From Ruminococcus sp. (GTDB lineage Bacteria > Bacillota > Clostridia > Oscillospirales > Ruminococcaceae): a stretch of DNA of 64,000 nt. The translations under genes were made by a program, and so were the position numbers. Shown in pieces: positions 42,355 to 50,755 of this stretch. Location: contig JAGCWY010000064.1 in the NCBI GenBank assembly GCA_017961625.1, forward strand, positions 55,883 to 119,882. The letters run 5' to 3'. How positions within the stretch are numbered: position 1 is the stretch's first letter; each line of letters starts with the position of its first letter. The notes beneath the pieces are model-generated. The model was not told the origin of the DNA. It saw only the letters and a program-made list of their open reading frames with translations, and did not search any database.

Positions 42355-43113
42355 TTATTTTACAGCCGTATATACTTCGATGATATCCATTATGTCTGAG
42401 CTGTAAATATTTCCGCCGAGGACACTACCGTCAGCTTCAAAGCAAAGCGAACGTATATCCTCCGGATCCTCCTCATAAGGATCGGACTGTACTGTATTGC
42501 CATCAAAATATTCCAACAGGTACTTTAAAGCGCTACCCTTTGGAAAGATAACGTTACCACTGTCAGCAGAAAAGCCCTTTTCAGCAAAAAAGCCGATCAG
42601 CTCTGTCGTCTTTGAATTGTAGGGATTTCTGTCCTCCGCACTAACGAGCCACGCAGGATGAAGCTCAATAAAAACGCCGGCCTCACGGACGCATTCAGCA
42701 AAGTGGTCCACTGGCTCCAACGGTATCGTCTCCTGATGGAAAGCGTCCACCGACAGCATTATGCGGTTAACGCCGCTTTTCGCAAGCATTTCAGCGACTT
42801 CACGTATTCTCTGCCTGTCCGTGCTAAAAAAGCCGTTGGTTATCACGTCCCGATGCTTTATACTCGCTTCTGCCGCAGCCCTGTGAATAGAGCAGACGGC
42901 TTCGGGAAAAAGCAGCGGTTCACCGCCGAAGGTCATGAGAGACTTTATATCATAGTGACGGCAGACCTCCGTCACAGCCTTTGCTGCCGTCTCACCGTCA
43001 ATATGTTCTCCTGCGAAAACATGGCTCCCCTCGCTGCAATGCTTGCAGCGACCGGTACAGCCCATAGTAACGACAAATTCTATCCTATCAAGATTTTTCA
43101 GGTATCTGTTCAT
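42355..43113 (-). CDS. Radical SAM protein, unknown substrate
   Basis: A 252-residue protein. The cluster motif CTGRCKHC (Cys19, Cys23, Cys26) binds a 4Fe-4S cluster and S-adenosylmethionine; MTFGGEPLLFP is the glycine-rich SAM motif. There is no C-terminal SPASM cysteine cluster, no B12 domain and no obvious precursor peptide beside it. The start follows AAAGGAG. It lies downstream of dCMP deaminase, separated by a structured 60-nt RNA element. The reaction is unknown. Confidence 0.85.
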   Translation of the reverse strand: MNRYLKNLDRIEFVVTMGCTGRCKHCSEGSHVFAGEHIDGETAAKAVTEVCRHYDIKSLMTFGGEPLLFPEAVCSIHRAAAEASIKHRDVITNGFFSTDRQRIREVAEMLAKSGVNRIMLSVDAFHQETIPLEPVDHFAECVREAGVFIELHPAWLVSAEDRNPYNSKTTELIGFFAEKGFSADSGNVIFPKGSALKYLLEYFDGNTVQSDPYEEDPEDIRSLCFEADGSVLGGNIYSSDIMDIIEVYTAVK

Positions 43114-43151
43114 AATAACTGCTCCTTTTATATTTATTCTTTATAAATACA

Positions 43152-43208
43152 GGTGCAGTACGGGAACCCTTCTTACTCCGGTGTATCGTTCCCAATTTAC
43201 TGCACCGG
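43152..43208 (-). other. Structured RNA element upstream of the radical SAM gene
   Basis: GGTGCAGTA (43152-43160) / TACTGCACC (43198-43206) and GGGAAC (43162-43167) / GTTCCC (43188-43193) form a two-part stem with a 20-nt loop. A competing pairing, CCGGTG (43178-43183) with CACCGG (43203-43208), would break it. No U-run follows on the minus strand, so it is not a plain terminator. No known RNA family is recognised. Confidence 0.5.
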
Positions 43209-43242
43209 GCTGTTAATTCGTTTTATCACCATTTTTCATTCC

Positions 43243-43725
43243 TCATACCGAAAGGACAATATCCTTGCCGCTTGAAACATATTCGGACGTTTCTACACCA
43301 CACTTCTCAAAGAGTATGCACGAAGCCTTTACCGCTTCTGTTCCGGCATACTTGTTGTTATAGTATACCACGCGCTTTATGCCCGACTGTATTATAGCTT
43401 TGGCACACTCGTTGCAGGGGAAAAGCGTCACGTAAAGGGTACAGCCGGCAAGACTTGCAAAACTGCTGTTCAGTATGGCATTGAGCTCTGCATGGCATAC
43501 AAAGGGATACTTTGTATCGAGGCTCGTCTCGCCCTCACGCTCCCACGGCATATCGTCGTCGTTGCAACCAGTAGGCATACCGTTGTATCCCACTGATACT
43601 ATCTTGTGCTTGTCGTTCACTATACAGGCTCCAACCTGTGTGGAGTTGTCCTTGCTGCGCTGTGCAGAGAGCATGGCGATACCCATGAAGTACTCGTCCC
43701 AGCTTATATAGTCGCTTCTTTTCAT
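43243..43725 (-). CDS. dCMP/cytidine deaminase family protein
   Basis: A protein of 160 residues with the zinc-binding deaminase motifs VCHAELNAIL and FPCNECAKAIIQSG and the N-terminal block STQVGACIV, as in dCMP deaminase (ComEB/Dcd type). It would make dUMP for thymidylate synthesis. The ATG at 43725 follows GAGGTG; a TTGACA promoter lies 60 bp upstream. Confidence 0.92.
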   Translation of the reverse strand: MKRSDYISWDEYFMGIAMLSAQRSKDNSTQVGACIVNDKHKIVSVGYNGMPTGCNDDDMPWEREGETSLDTKYPFVCHAELNAILNSSFASLAGCTLYVTLFPCNECAKAIIQSGIKRVVYYNNKYAGTEAVKASCILFEKCGVETSEYVSSGKDIVLSV

Positions 43726-43763
43726 TGAATTCACCTCGGAATCATTCACGTAATTGATAATTT

Positions 43764-43792
43764 ATAATAGCATATCTGCGAAAAAATGTCAA
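43764..43792 (-). promoter_or_regulatory. Promoter of the dCMP deaminase gene
   Basis: On the minus strand TTGACA (43787-43792), a 17-bp spacer and TATTAT (43764-43769). Confidence 0.75.
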
Positions 43793-43889
43793 TCTTAAGC
43801 ATAAAATGCATAGTTTAAGGAACAGCAAGATAAACCTTCCTCGGGAAGAACGATTCATTCAATTCTTATAAACTAAGCAATATCCACAA

Positions 43890-43919
43890 AAACTAAGCCC
43901 CTCGTTTTCACCGAGGGGC
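43890..43919 (-). terminator. Terminator of tRNA-Gln
   Basis: GCCCCTCG (43897-43904) / CGAGGGGC (43912-43919), followed on the minus strand by TTAGTTTTTG, 9 nt after the tRNA. Confidence 0.85.
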
Positions 43920-43927
43920 GTTGAGAT

Positions 43928-43998
43928 TGGGGCAGCGGGATTTGAACCCACGAATGCAGGAGTCAAAGTCCTGTGCCTTACCGCTTGGCTATGCCCCA
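43928..43998 (-). tRNA. tRNA-Gln (anticodon TTG)
   Basis: On the minus strand the acceptor arms are TGGGGCA and TGCCCCA. The D-arm is GCCAAGCGGTAAGGC, the anticodon stem CAGGA/TCCTG with loop CTTTGAC (anticodon TTG), and the T-arm GTGGGTTCAAATCCCGC. All four arms close. CCA is not encoded. Confidence 0.96.
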
Positions 43999-44012
43999 AC
44001 ACTTACCCAAAT

Positions 44013-44041
44013 ATTATAACAAAAATCCTACAATAAATCAA
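44013..44041 (-). promoter_or_regulatory. Promoter of tRNA-Gln
   Basis: On the minus strand TTGATT (44036-44041), a 17-bp spacer and TATAAT (44013-44018), 15 bp before the tRNA. It overlaps the terminator of the upstream MATE gene. Confidence 0.7.
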
Positions 44042-44052
44042 TACCGTAGGAT
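44019..44052 (-). terminator. Terminator of the MATE exporter gene
   Basis: ATCCTAC (44025-44031) / GTAGGAT (44046-44052), followed on the minus strand by TTTTTGTT. It lies about 29 nt after the MATE stop. Confidence 0.8.
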
Positions 44053-44080
44053 TTTTATTTTTATTTTAACTTTTTGGCTT

Positions 44081-45502
44081 TTACATCCATTCCTTCTCAT
44101 GCATATCTTTGAACTCGCTTTTAGCCATAAGAATGGCGATGCCTGCAGAAAGTACGTCCGCTATGGGACCAGCAAAGGTTATTCCGTCTATCTCAAAAAA
44201 CATAGGCAGTATTATCAGCATAGGCAGGAAGAATATTATCTGCCTTGTGAGTGAAAGGAATATACCCTTGAATGGCTTGCCAATCGAGGTGAAAAACGTT
44301 GAGGCTATAGGCTGAAGACAGTTTAGCCACGTAAAAAAGAGGAATATTCGGAAGAACTTTGCTCCGAATTCATAATAACCTTCGCTTGCGTCATTATTTG
44401 CAAATACACCAAGAATCTGCTTTGGGAAAAGCTGGAAGTTCACAAACGCTATCAGAGAGATAACAGCTCCCGATACTATCGCCATACGGAAGGCACTTTT
44501 TACCCTTTCGTAATTCTTTGCACCGTAATTGAAGCTTTCTATAGGCTGCGTACCCTGAGCAAGTCCAATAACTATTGAGAATACTATCATATTCACCTTC
44601 ATTACGATACTTGCAACAGCTATTGGATCCTCCGCGCCATACTTTGACAGTTCTCCGTAATGCCTTAGAGAATTATTGAGGACTATCTGAACAACAGCGA
44701 TAGCCAGCTGATTGAAGCAGGAGGCCATACCTATTGAGCAGATACGCCTGACTATGCCAAAGGATGGCATAAGGTGCTTTCCCGTAAGATACACCGTCTT
44801 GAAATTGAAACAATAGATAATAACTATCAGAGCTGATATAAACTGTCCTATTACAGTGGCTATAGCCGCGCCCTTCATACCCCAGTCGAGCACAAGAACG
44901 AAAACTGCGTCCAGTATCGTATTTATTACTGCACCAGTAACATTACATATCATCGTCATTTTAGGACTGCCGTCAGCTCTGACGATATGTCCTCCTCCTG
45001 CCGTCAGGATAAGGAACGGAAATCCAAGAGCCGTGTACTTCACATACTCCTCAGCATAAGGCAGTACAGCGTCGGTAGCACCGAAGCGCTTCAGCAGAGG
45101 CGTGAGATACAACAAAGTGATGACCGAAAGCACGATACCGCTGACAGCAAGGAGCGACAGCGAGTTTCCGGCAAAATGCGGAGCTCTCTTCTTATCTCCC
45201 ATACCGAGTGACAGATTGAAGCAGGACGCGCCGCCGATACCGAGCAGCAGAGCGATAGCCATACAGCCAGTAGTAAACGGAAAAGCTATACCGGTCGCAG
45301 TATTTCCGAGAGTACCCACAGCCTTTCCAATAAACAGCTGATCCACCATATTGTAGAGCGCGCTTACCAGCATACCGATTATACTTGGTATCGCGAACTT
45401 CATCATAAGTGACCGTACAGGCGCACTACCAAGAGGATTGTCCATATCGTCACGGAATCCTCCTGCACCGGAGGGCGGACCTCCGAAAATTTTTTCATTC
45501 AT
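44081..45502 (-). CDS. MATE-family multidrug or metabolite exporter
   Basis: A 473-residue membrane protein with about twelve spans in two similar halves. Half one begins GSAPVRSLMMKFAIPSIIGMLVSALYNMVDQLFIGKAVG and half two has RICSIGMASCFNQLAIAVVQIVLN, both typical of MATE proteins. It exports cationic compounds using an ion gradient; the substrate is unknown. The ATG at 45502 follows AAGAAGGG. Confidence 0.9.
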   Translation of the reverse strand: MNEKIFGGPPSGAGGFRDDMDNPLGSAPVRSLMMKFAIPSIIGMLVSALYNMVDQLFIGKAVGTLGNTATGIAFPFTTGCMAIALLLGIGGASCFNLSLGMGDKKRAPHFAGNSLSLLAVSGIVLSVITLLYLTPLLKRFGATDAVLPYAEEYVKYTALGFPFLILTAGGGHIVRADGSPKMTMICNVTGAVINTILDAVFVLVLDWGMKGAAIATVIGQFISALIVIIYCFNFKTVYLTGKHLMPSFGIVRRICSIGMASCFNQLAIAVVQIVLNNSLRHYGELSKYGAEDPIAVASIVMKVNMIVFSIVIGLAQGTQPIESFNYGAKNYERVKSAFRMAIVSGAVISLIAFVNFQLFPKQILGVFANNDASEGYYEFGAKFFRIFLFFTWLNCLQPIASTFFTSIGKPFKGIFLSLTRQIIFFLPMLIILPMFFEIDGITFAGPIADVLSAGIAILMAKSEFKDMHEKEWM

Positions 45503-45725
45503 TTTTTTCCCTTCTTTTCTCTTTAACATCAAAGACTTTTTAATTATACATCATATCCCCCCAAAAAACAATAGCGGTATAAAAAATGATATGCCAAATT
45601 TTATGAGATACTTTTTGCTGAACATAATGCATTTTCAACAATGAAAATATCTAAATCCTTGACAGTATAATATATGTGTGGTAAAATAATTTTTAGCATC
45701 TATATTTATATAATGGAGTAAAAAC

Positions 45726-46280
45726 ATGAAGATAATACTTGCTTCGGCTTCGCCAAGAAGGCGTGAGCTGATGAGATACATAACAGAAGACTTTGAGGCC
45801 GTCTCCACAGACTGCGACGAAACTCTCCCGGACGGTACTGATCCGTCAGTAGCTTCCGAATTCCTGGCGGTACTGAAAGCAAGAGTAGCTGCCGAGAAAT
45901 ACCCGGACTGCATAGTTATCGGCTGCGATACCACGGTCATACTGGGCAAAGAGATCCTTGGCAAACCCAAAGACAGAGCTCAGTGTGTCGCTGATATATC
46001 CAAGCTCTCTGGCAAAACTCATCAGGTAATAACAGGCTGCTGCATAATCAGCGGCGGCAGTGAGACCTCGTTCTCAGAAGTCACAGACGTAACATTCCGC
46101 AAGCTGTCGACCAATGAGGTAGAGGCTTATGCCGCAACCGACGAGCCATACGACAAGGCAGGCGGCTATGGTATACAGGGGCTTGGTTCAACCCTTATCT
46201 CTCACATCGAAGGAGACTTTTTCAATGTAGTGGGCCTTCCCGTAGGTCGTCTTTTCAATGAATTGAAAAGAGTTCTGTAG
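45726..46280 (+). CDS. maf: Maf-family nucleotide pyrophosphatase
   Basis: A 184-residue Maf protein with the N-terminal SASPRRRELM motif, ILGKPKDRAQCVADISKLSGKTHQVITG and EPYDKAGGYGIQG. The family removes non-canonical nucleoside triphosphates and has been linked to septum inhibition. The start follows TGGAG. Confidence 0.93.
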   Translation: MKIILASASPRRRELMRYITEDFEAVSTDCDETLPDGTDPSVASEFLAVLKARVAAEKYPDCIVIGCDTTVILGKEILGKPKDRAQCVADISKLSGKTHQVITGCCIISGGSETSFSEVTDVTFRKLSTNEVEAYAATDEPYDKAGGYGIQGLGSTLISHIEGDFFNVVGLPVGRLFNELKRVL

Positions 46281-46344
46281 AGAACGCCGCCCCTACTAAT
46301 CACTAAGCATAAAAAACTAAGTAACTATAAAGGAGTACCTAATC

Positions 46345-47613
46345 ATGAACTCAACCGCATTTCATTCTGCTGACATTCTTTTACCAAAGGACTGCGATAT
46401 GCGCAAGTGGTCCGTTATCGCCTGCGACCAGTATACCAGCGAGCCAGAGTACTGGGACGAGGTAAGCGCAACTGTCGGCAGCTCGCCCTCGACGCTCAAT
46501 CTTATCCTCCCCGAGCTTTACCTTGAGCAGGAAGGCGTTGCACAGCGTATAGACAATATCCACACAGCTATGAACAAGTACCTTTCTGACGGTATTTTCA
46601 CCGAGTACAGGGACGCTATGGTCTACGTTGAGCGCACTCAAAGTAACGGCATACTCCGTCAGGGCATTGTTGGCGCTATAGATCTTGAAAAGTACGACTT
46701 CTCAAAGGGCAGCACCTCAGAGGTAAGAGCTACCGAGGCTACTGTCATCGAGCGTATCCCTCCACGTATAAAGGTAAGACAGGGTGCTCCACTTGAGCTT
46801 CCCCACATCATGATACTCATTGACGACCCGGATAATACAGTTATCGAGCCCCTTGAAAAAACTGTTTCTGACAACAGCAAGCTTTACGATTTTGAACTCA
46901 TGCAGAACGGTGGCAGCATTAAGGGCTGGCTGATAGACAAGTCGGCTCAGGAGGCTATCGACAAGGCACTCTGCGCACTTGCCGATCCGGATACATTCTG
47001 CAAGAAGTATGACCTCAGTGATACCCCCGTACTCCTCTATGCTATGGGCGATGGAAACCACTCCCTCGCAACAGCAAAGGAGTTCTATGAACAGCTCAAA
47101 AAAGCTAATCCCGGCAAGGACTTATCAAACCACCCTGCACGCTACGCACTAGCTGAGATAGTTAATCTCCATAGCAAAGCCCTCAAGTTCGAAGCCATTC
47201 ATCGCCTTGTATACGATGTGAACTGCGATGAGCTAATTGGCAAGCTCACAGACGCGCTTGACCTCTCTGAGGCAAAGACCTCGGACCAATACGTTATCTG
47301 CTCATGCAATGGTGCTGAGAAGAAGCTTTATATCAACAAAAAGTCATCCAATCTATCAGTAGGTTCCCTCCAGAACTTCCTTGACAGCTATATCAAGGCA
47401 AACGGTGGTAAGATAGACTATATCCATGGAGCTGATACAGTAAAATCTCTCGCTGACAAACATAATGGCATCGCATTCATACTTCCCGACATGGACAAAT
47501 CACAGCTTTTCCCCACTGTCATCAAAGATGGCGCTCTTCCAAGAAAGACCTTCTCAATGGGACACGCTGAGGACAAAAGATTTTACATTGAAGCACGCAG
47601 GATAACTGAATAA
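46345..47613 (+). CDS. DUF1015 family protein
   Basis: A 422-residue soluble protein. Near the start is DILLPKDCDMRKWSVIACDQYTSEPEYW and later AMGDGNHSLATAKEFYEQL, both typical of DUF1015 (COG4198). The molecular role is unknown. Ribosome binding site AAGGAG. Its last base is shared with the start of the next gene, so the two are coupled. Confidence 0.9.
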   Translation: MNSTAFHSADILLPKDCDMRKWSVIACDQYTSEPEYWDEVSATVGSSPSTLNLILPELYLEQEGVAQRIDNIHTAMNKYLSDGIFTEYRDAMVYVERTQSNGILRQGIVGAIDLEKYDFSKGSTSEVRATEATVIERIPPRIKVRQGAPLELPHIMILIDDPDNTVIEPLEKTVSDNSKLYDFELMQNGGSIKGWLIDKSAQEAIDKALCALADPDTFCKKYDLSDTPVLLYAMGDGNHSLATAKEFYEQLKKANPGKDLSNHPARYALAEIVNLHSKALKFEAIHRLVYDVNCDELIGKLTDALDLSEAKTSDQYVICSCNGAEKKLYINKKSSNLSVGSLQNFLDSYIKANGGKIDYIHGADTVKSLADKHNGIAFILPDMDKSQLFPTVIKDGALPRKTFSMGHAEDKRFYIEARRITE

Positions 47614-47855
47614 TGGAATTACTGAACAATATCGCCAAGCTTCATACAACGGAGCTTGGCGCAGTTCGTATAAAGAGAAATCTTTCCCTTGACTGCGACG
47701 ATACTGTTGTATGGTGCAGGGAGCAGATAAACTCACCCGAAGCTGTTATCGAACGTAAAGGAAAGAACTGGTACATTACAGTAAACAGCTGTATCATCAC
47801 TGTGAATGCATACAGCTATACTATAATCACCGCACATAAACTCAAAAAGGAATAA
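47613..47855 (+). CDS. DUF3781 family small protein
   Basis: An 80-residue protein containing TTELGAVRIKRNLSL, VVWCREQI, VIERKGKNWYITV and ITVNAYSYTIITAHK, the usual layout of DUF3781. It overlaps DUF1015 by one base (TAATG). The function is unknown. Downstream follow decayed small genes. Confidence 0.85.
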   Translation: MELLNNIAKLHTTELGAVRIKRNLSLDCDDTVVWCREQINSPEAVIERKGKNWYITVNSCIITVNAYSYTIITAHKLKKE

Positions 47856-47859
47856 TAAC

Positions 47860-48348
47860 ATGAACATAAGAAGATTTGAAACCAAAGATGCTGAAGCTGT
47901 TTCGGCTGTTGTTATAAAAACACTCAGAATATCAAATACTAATGACTAACCTGCTGAGCTTATGTAAGAGGTCGTAAAGTCCCAGCAGCCCTAGAATATC
48001 CTTAAACGTGCCAGTTGGACCCACTTCTTTGTTGTTGAGGATAACGATAATATAATCGGATGCGACTCTATCGGCCCTTTTGGGGGCAAGGAGGACGAGA
48101 GCGGTCTGTTCACTATATTTGTACTTCCCGAATATCAGGGCAGGGGCATAGGCAGACAGATCATTGAAACTCTAGAAAAGGATGAGTACTTCCTACGTGC
48201 AAAGCGTATAGAAATACCTTCGTCCATAACAGGCTGTCAGTTCTACAGAAAGTTCGGCTACGACTACAAAAACGGCATAGCAGAGATTGACGAAGAACAC
48301 GTATACCGTCTTGAAAAGTTCAGGGATAACAGTAATTTCTGTATATAA
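47860..48348 (+). pseudogene. GNAT acetyltransferase with three in-frame stop codons
   Basis: The frame from the ATG at 47860 encodes a whole GNAT domain of 162 codons (start MNIRRFETKDAEAVSAVV; core FTIFVLPEYQGRGIGRQI; end CQFYRKFGYDYKNG). It is interrupted by TAA (47947), TAA (47965) and TAG (47992), without any frameshift. Each stop is one base from a fitting sense codon (for example TAC or GAA). The rest reads well, so inactivation looks recent. It directly follows DUF3781. Confidence 0.85.
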
Positions 48349-48398
48349 AAGCAGAAATGATATTCTCGAATTATTAAAGGTCATAAAAGGAAGTTTTT

Positions 48399-48568
48399 AT
48401 GACTGTTGCAAAGGAATTCGGCTCTACTCTAAAAAACGCACACGGATTTTTTATTTCGGCAACTACAGACAAAAAGTCTTTGTCAAGCTTGACAGCGAAC
48501 ACCGTCAAAAGTACACCTACTATTCCGTTGGTGATAAAATTATCGACTATTATTGGAACTCAAACTGA
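48399..48568 (+). pseudogene. Small gene with a single-base frameshift, unknown family
   Basis: The ATG at 48399 has a good AAAGGAAG site, but the frame leaves the better-looking coding sequence at an A-run near 48431-48436. After the run the other frame reads KKRTRIFYFGNYRQKVFVKL and ends at TGA 48568. One added A would restore a protein of about 57 residues. The family is not recognised. Either the gene is decayed, the run is slippery, or it is a sequencing error. Confidence 0.5.
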
Positions 48569-48818
48569 AAAACAACGTATGCGAGTTGAATAATCTCTTT
48601 GTCCTCCCTGACTACAGACACAGCGACATCGGTCAGGCGCTGTTCAGTCATGCCTGTGCAAGATCAAAGCACTGAGCTGCAAGAAACTTATTTTAAGCAT
48701 AGTTGTGGAAAACGTGAAGCTTCGCAAATGGTACAAAAAGAACAGGGCTGTCCATACAGACAAGAAAAAGTTCGACTTTTCCCCCTTCACATGCGGCTAT
48801 ATGGAAATATCACTATAA
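48569..48818 (+). pseudogene. 5'-truncated and frameshifted GNAT acetyltransferase remnant
   Basis: The sequence reads NNLFVLPDYRHSDIGQALFS, a GNAT core, then shifts frame near 48666 (one base lost in an A-run) and continues as KLILSIVVENVKLRKWYKKN to CGYMEISL and a stop at 48818. The N-terminal half is missing, and the remnant abuts the preceding frameshifted gene. Confidence 0.75.
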
Positions 48819-48831
48819 TAAGGAGTAAAAT

Positions 48832-49584
48832 ATGTCCGATCGTTTTTCAAGAACACAGCTTCTCTTCGGAGAGAAAGCAATGAAAATACTTGCAAACTCC
48901 CGCGTTGCCGTATTCGGCGTTGGCGGTGTAGGCGGCTATGCCGTTGAAGCTCTCGCACGCTCTGGCGTTGGAGCCCTCGACCTTATCGACGACGACAAGG
49001 TCTGCATAACAAATATAAACCGCCAGATAATCGCTCTTGGCAGCACCGTTGGTATGTACAAGGTGGACGCGGCAGCGGAGCGTATACATAACATCAATCC
49101 CGACTGCAGGGTGACCTGCCACAAGATGTTCTATATGCCGGACACCTCAGATAAGCTTGACTTTTCGCAGTATGACTACATTATAGACGCTATCGACACC
49201 GTAACAGGCAAAATTGAGATAATAATGCAGGCTGAAAAAGCAGGAGTTCCCGTCATAAGCTCAATGGGCGCAGGCAACAAGCTTGACCCTACTGCCTTTG
49301 AAGTTGCAGATATATACAAGACTTCGGTATGTCCCCTTGCAAAGGTCATGCGTTATCAGTTAAAACGCCGCGGCATAAAAAAGCTTAAAGTAGTATATTC
49401 AAAGGAGCAGCCATTAGTCCCCCAGAGCATTGCCGCAGAGGACGGCTCAGGAGAAACAGATATGCGCACAGGAACAGCAAGGCGCTCAACTCCCGGCTCC
49501 ACAGCATTTGTTCCATCTGTAGTTGGACTTATCATAGCCGGCGAGGTCATAAAAGATATCACAGCCATATATTCAAAAAAGTAA
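48832..49584 (+). CDS. tcdA: tRNA threonylcarbamoyladenosine dehydratase (ThiF/E1-like)
   Basis: A 250-residue E1-like protein: RFSRTQLLFGEKAM, the nucleotide-binding VFGVGGVGGYAVEALARSGVG, DDDKVCITNINRQI, and a C-terminal STPGSTAFVPSVVGLIIAGEV. This layout marks TcdA/CsdL, which dehydrates t6A37 in tRNA to its cyclic form using ATP. It is complete despite decayed neighbours on both sides. Ribosome binding site AAGGAG. Confidence 0.92.
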   Translation: MSDRFSRTQLLFGEKAMKILANSRVAVFGVGGVGGYAVEALARSGVGALDLIDDDKVCITNINRQIIALGSTVGMYKVDAAAERIHNINPDCRVTCHKMFYMPDTSDKLDFSQYDYIIDAIDTVTGKIEIIMQAEKAGVPVISSMGAGNKLDPTAFEVADIYKTSVCPLAKVMRYQLKRRGIKKLKVVYSKEQPLVPQSIAAEDGSGETDMRTGTARRSTPGSTAFVPSVVGLIIAGEVIKDITAIYSKK

Positions 49585-49605
49585 TATATAAAGGCAAGAG
49601 GTACA

Positions 49606-49892
49606 ATGAACGAACTCTCCCCTCATGGAAAGGCTGCATAATTTTCGGGATATTCAATATCCTCCTCGTTCTGCTGTGTACTAAATGCAATATCGTGTTA
49701 ATAAGTTCAGCCATGCTGGTTCTAATAATCACCGGCTTGGCTGTCTCTGCAAAATCCGCAAAGAAGGACTGGGAGGCAGGCGTTAAAATGTCTGCATTCG
49801 GCTGTGTAACAGGACTGCTGCTGCAATGTGCCGCAGGCGTGCTATATGTTTTCAATATTTTTTCAAGCATCATATCCTCTTTTACAAAGTGA
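49606..49892 (+). pseudogene. Small membrane protein gene with a frameshift near its start
   Basis: An ATG at 49606 with an AAGAGG site is closed after 11 codons. Shifting one frame at the C-run near 49618-49622 gives a continuous small membrane protein of about 95 residues (WKGCIIFGIFNILLVLLC, MLVLIITGLAVSAKSAKK, CVTGLLLQCAAGVLYVFNIF) that ends at 49892. As read, only an internal start at 49695 (65 residues, no ribosome binding site) would be used. Family unknown. Confidence 0.55.
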
Positions 49893-49903
49893 GGCTGAAA
49901 GCA

Positions 49904-50677
49904 ATGAACACCCCAGAAGAAAATATTTATGCTTCAAAATGCGGCTTTGAAGCTGCATTTGCCGAAAAGAGCTTTTACGACAGACAGACTCAGGACAGCT
50001 CGCATATTGAGTCGATAATTGATATCCTGCCGATTAAAAACGGCATGAGTATACTTGACCTCGGTACAGGCAGCGGTTATCTAGCCTTTGCGCTTGCAAA
50101 TAGATATCCGGACGTATCATTCACTGGACTTGATATCGTTGAAAAAGCTTTGGAACAAAACAGAAAAAGAACCGAACAAGAAGGTCTTAAAAATTTAATT
50201 TTTTCAAGCTATGACGGCATATCTTTCCCATTCGAAAAAGGCAGCTTTGATATGGTCGTATCAAGATACTCTCTCCACCACTTTCCAGACATACACAAAA
50301 GTCTTTCGGAAGTACACCGCGTACTGGCTGACAAAGGCTGTTTTTTTATTTCCGACCCGTCTCCGAATGAAAACGATACAAGTGGCTTTGTGGATAAGTA
50401 TATGCAGCTAAAGCCAGACGGACATATCAGGTTTTATACCCTTGCAGAATGGAACAAACTATGCAGGGAACATGACTTCAGACTTGAAGCTTCGTTCGCA
50501 AGCAGCTTATGCTTTCCACGAAAGACCGGAAAAGCTTATGAAGAGCTCTTGCGCAGTCACCCGAAAGAAACAGCTGAGGGATATGGTATAAGAACCGTCG
50601 GAGATGAGATATTCATCACCGAACAGGTAAACAATATCCTTTTCCGCAGAAATTCCGACAGAACTATTATTATTTAA
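49904..50677 (+). CDS. Class I SAM-dependent methyltransferase
   Basis: A 257-residue protein with motif I ILDLGTGSGYLAFALA, motif post-I FTGLDIV, and VVSRYSLHHFPD followed by LADKGCFFISDP. The family includes ubiquinone/menaquinone-type and small-molecule methyltransferases; the substrate is unknown. The ATG at 49904 follows GTGAGG. It begins 11 nt after the frameshifted membrane-protein gene. Confidence 0.87.
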   Translation: MNTPEENIYASKCGFEAAFAEKSFYDRQTQDSSHIESIIDILPIKNGMSILDLGTGSGYLAFALANRYPDVSFTGLDIVEKALEQNRKRTEQEGLKNLIFSSYDGISFPFEKGSFDMVVSRYSLHHFPDIHKSLSEVHRVLADKGCFFISDPSPNENDTSGFVDKYMQLKPDGHIRFYTLAEWNKLCREHDFRLEASFASSLCFPRKTGKAYEELLRSHPKETAEGYGIRTVGDEIFITEQVNNILFRRNSDRTIII

Positions 50678-50690
50678 CTATTAAATTCCC

Positions 50691-50719
50691 TTGACCTTTT
50701 TGGCATTTTGTGTTATGAT
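50691..50719 (+). promoter_or_regulatory. Promoter of the DEAD-box helicase gene
   Basis: TTGACC (50691-50696), a 17-bp spacer and TATGAT (50714-50719), 37 bp before the ATG. Confidence 0.75.
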
Positions 50720-50755
50720 ATTTTGTATTGGAATATTGATGTAAGAGGTAACAAA

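Noticed and set aside
47860..48348. Stop-codon recoding (selenocysteine or pyrrolysine) in the GNAT gene
   Set aside because: The stops are TAA, TAA and TAG. TAA is not recoded in known systems and no recoding element is visible; decay is simpler.
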